From Silvimonas amylolytica (GTDB lineage Bacteria; Pseudomonadota; Gammaproteobacteria; Burkholderiales; Chitinibacteraceae): a DNA stretch of 64,000 bases. Below, in pieces: positions 62,921-64,000 of this stretch (positions are counted from its first letter, which is position 1; each line of letters starts with the position of its first letter). The stretch lies in contig NZ_BMLY01000004.1 of NCBI RefSeq assembly GCF_014645555.1, positions 177,786 through 241,785 of the forward strand. Reading direction: 5' to 3'. The notes beneath the pieces were generated by a model. The model did no database searches. It was not told the origin of the DNA and worked only from the letters and a program-made list of their open reading frames with translations. The position numbers were made by a program, and so were the translations under genes.

Positions 62921-64000
62921 TTATTTCAAATTGCTTTCCGATCTGACGAAATAAGCCGGGCTGGCGAGCAGCAATGAAACAAGGTCAGATTGCCGTTTGG
63001 TACCGGTTTTAAGGAATATATTTTTGAGCTGGCTTTTAACGGTATTGATGGAGGTGCCGCGCAAGTCTGCGGTCTCCGCCAGCGTGCTGCCGCTACATAG
63101 CGCAACCGCCAGTTCAGCTTCGGCCTCGGAAAGCGCAAATAACTGGCCAACCATTTCGACGGCAATGCCGCGATGGGTTTCCGGATCAAACGCAAATAGC
63201 AGCGCAGCGCCCTGGGTGGCTTGTACCGTATGCATACGCAAGGGCGACGCCAACAGCATCAAAGGCTGGCGATTGGCACGCGGCAACAAGACCAGCCCAT
63301 TCAAATCTGCACTGTTCCCTTGACTGGCCCGGACCGCGTTGCTGATGGCCAGATCAAGCTTGTGGGTCAATGGCCGTTGCCGTGCCAGCAATCTTCCGCC
63401 ATCCAGTCGCAGATCATTTTGATTGGCTAACAACTGCTCGGCGCTGCGATTGTAATAAATGGCCTGCTGGTGCTCGTTGAACAGAAAAGTCGGCATAGCC
63501 AGCACGGCCAGCCCGCCAGAGAGCAATTCAACGGCATTTTGCTGTTCACCAAACCGTTGCCGCATCTGGAATGCGCGCTGCAAATGGGGTACCAGACGGT
63601 TGGCGCGGATCATTTCTTCCCGGCTGAACGGGGGGTGGTCAGGCCCGCGATGCAAGAACAACATGGTGGTCCACGGTCCTTCTTGCAGCACAACGCCACC
63701 CGCAGCGCAGGCCATGCCCTGGGCGGCAACCCATTCCCTGAAAAAGCGTGTTTCCGGCAGGCGTTCCGGGTTGGGTAAATCCAGGTTGCTGGCGTAAAAA
63801 TGGGCAATCGGTGCGGTCATGATGTGCCGGGCCAGCATATCCTCACCGGCATAATCGACATACCGGCTCATCCATTCTTCAGATAGCTCGCTCAGCCACA
63901 GGTTTTTTACGGTGTGACCATCCGCATGACGAATGACAATGCCGGCAGATTTGAGATTGAAAAACGCGCGGAAGGTATCAATGAAGCTCTGGAACCCGTT
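62921..64000 (-). CDS. LuxR-family regulator, 5' end outside window
   Basis: The frame is open to base 64000, and the sequence before the ATG at 63871 reads like coding DNA (FRAFFNLKSAGIVIRH), so the start lies beyond the window. At least 359 residues are present. The C-terminal LuxR HTH reads LFALSEAEAELAVALCSGST, then LAETADLRGTSINTVKSQLK. The middle has a PAS/GAF-like segment (ALFLFNEHQQAIYYNRSAE-like strand order with FLFNEHQQAIYYN). There is no receiver domain. Ligand and targets unknown. Confidence 0.85.
   Translation of the reverse strand, partial: NGFQSFIDTFRAFFNLKSAGIVIRHADGHTVKNLWLSELSEEWMSRYVDYAGEDMLARHIMTAPIAHFYASNLDLPNPERLPETRFFREWVAAQGMACAAGGVVLQEGPWTTMLFLHRGPDHPPFSREEMIRANRLVPHLQRAFQMRQRFGEQQNAVELLSGGLAVLAMPTFLFNEHQQAIYYNRSAEQLLANQNDLRLDGGRLLARQRPLTHKLDLAISNAVRASQGNSADLNGLVLLPRANRQPLMLLASPLRMHTVQATQGAALLFAFDPETHRGIAVEMVGQLFALSEAEAELAVALCSGSTLAETADLRGTSINTVKSQLKNIFLKTGTKRQSDLVSLLLASPAYFVRSESNLK

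Overview
The window reads as a bacterial chromosome segment with an accessory, defence-rich centre and an ordinary metabolic/regulatory right end. The right-hand genes (LysR, MarR and LuxR regulators, a Bcr/CflA efflux pump, Ohr, an acyltransferase, a secreted sulfatase, a lipoprotein) and their codon use suggest a moderately GC-rich Gram-negative, most likely a betaproteobacterium; this is an inference from gene content, since no rRNA or ribosomal marker is present.

Left region (1-8.1 kb): the 3' end of one metallophosphoesterase gene, a second metallophosphoesterase and a HAD-fold phosphatase in a tight operon; a HipA-type kinase; a small AbrB/MazE-like protein; a low-GC GNAT-like protein; two arrays of a tandem ~113-bp repeat built around a palindrome; an orphan WapI-like protein; and a complete hipB-hipA module. 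Next (8.5-14.6 kb) comes a redox cluster: an SDR and two quinone-oxidoreductase-like genes (the last frameshifted) divergent from a LysR gene, then a third MDR-family gene divergent from a TetR gene whose promoter sits inside a double palindrome. A frameshifted IS30-family element (14.7-15.9 kb) abuts the defence island.

Defence island (16-47 kb): a TIR protein, a second low-GC TIR protein, and a minus-strand cluster of TPR-TIR protein, pentapeptide remnant, PGDYG-like protein, an NDT/TIR-like + TPR-S + SLOG-like protein, and a patatin phospholipase. After an unknown gene and a DUF413-Sel1 protein comes a type I restriction system (hsdM, hsdS, a DUF262/DUF1524 GmrSD-like gene, hsdR). Convergent with it is a complete type I Zorya system (zorA-B-C-D) whose operon carries one extra polytopic membrane protein. 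A broken tyrosine integrase and tRNA-3'-end-like sequence mark the right edge near 47.6-48.0 kb.

Right region (48.2-64 kb): remnant ORF, secreted arylsulfatase, Ohr, an ATPase-type transcriptional regulator, marR-MFS pair, membrane acyltransferase, NarL-type regulator with a degenerate receiver, SDR, LysR, a surface lipoprotein and a LuxR-type regulator running off the window.

The best candidate for a poorly described system is the patatin / SLOG-TPR-S-NDT / PGDYG cluster (21.3-25.2 kb) with the TPR-TIR gene upstream: it has the parts of a nucleotide-signal-to-membrane-killing pathway but no recognisable CBASS cyclase. Other unusual features are the palindromic repeat arrays, three near-identical dispersed palindromes, and the added Zorya membrane gene.
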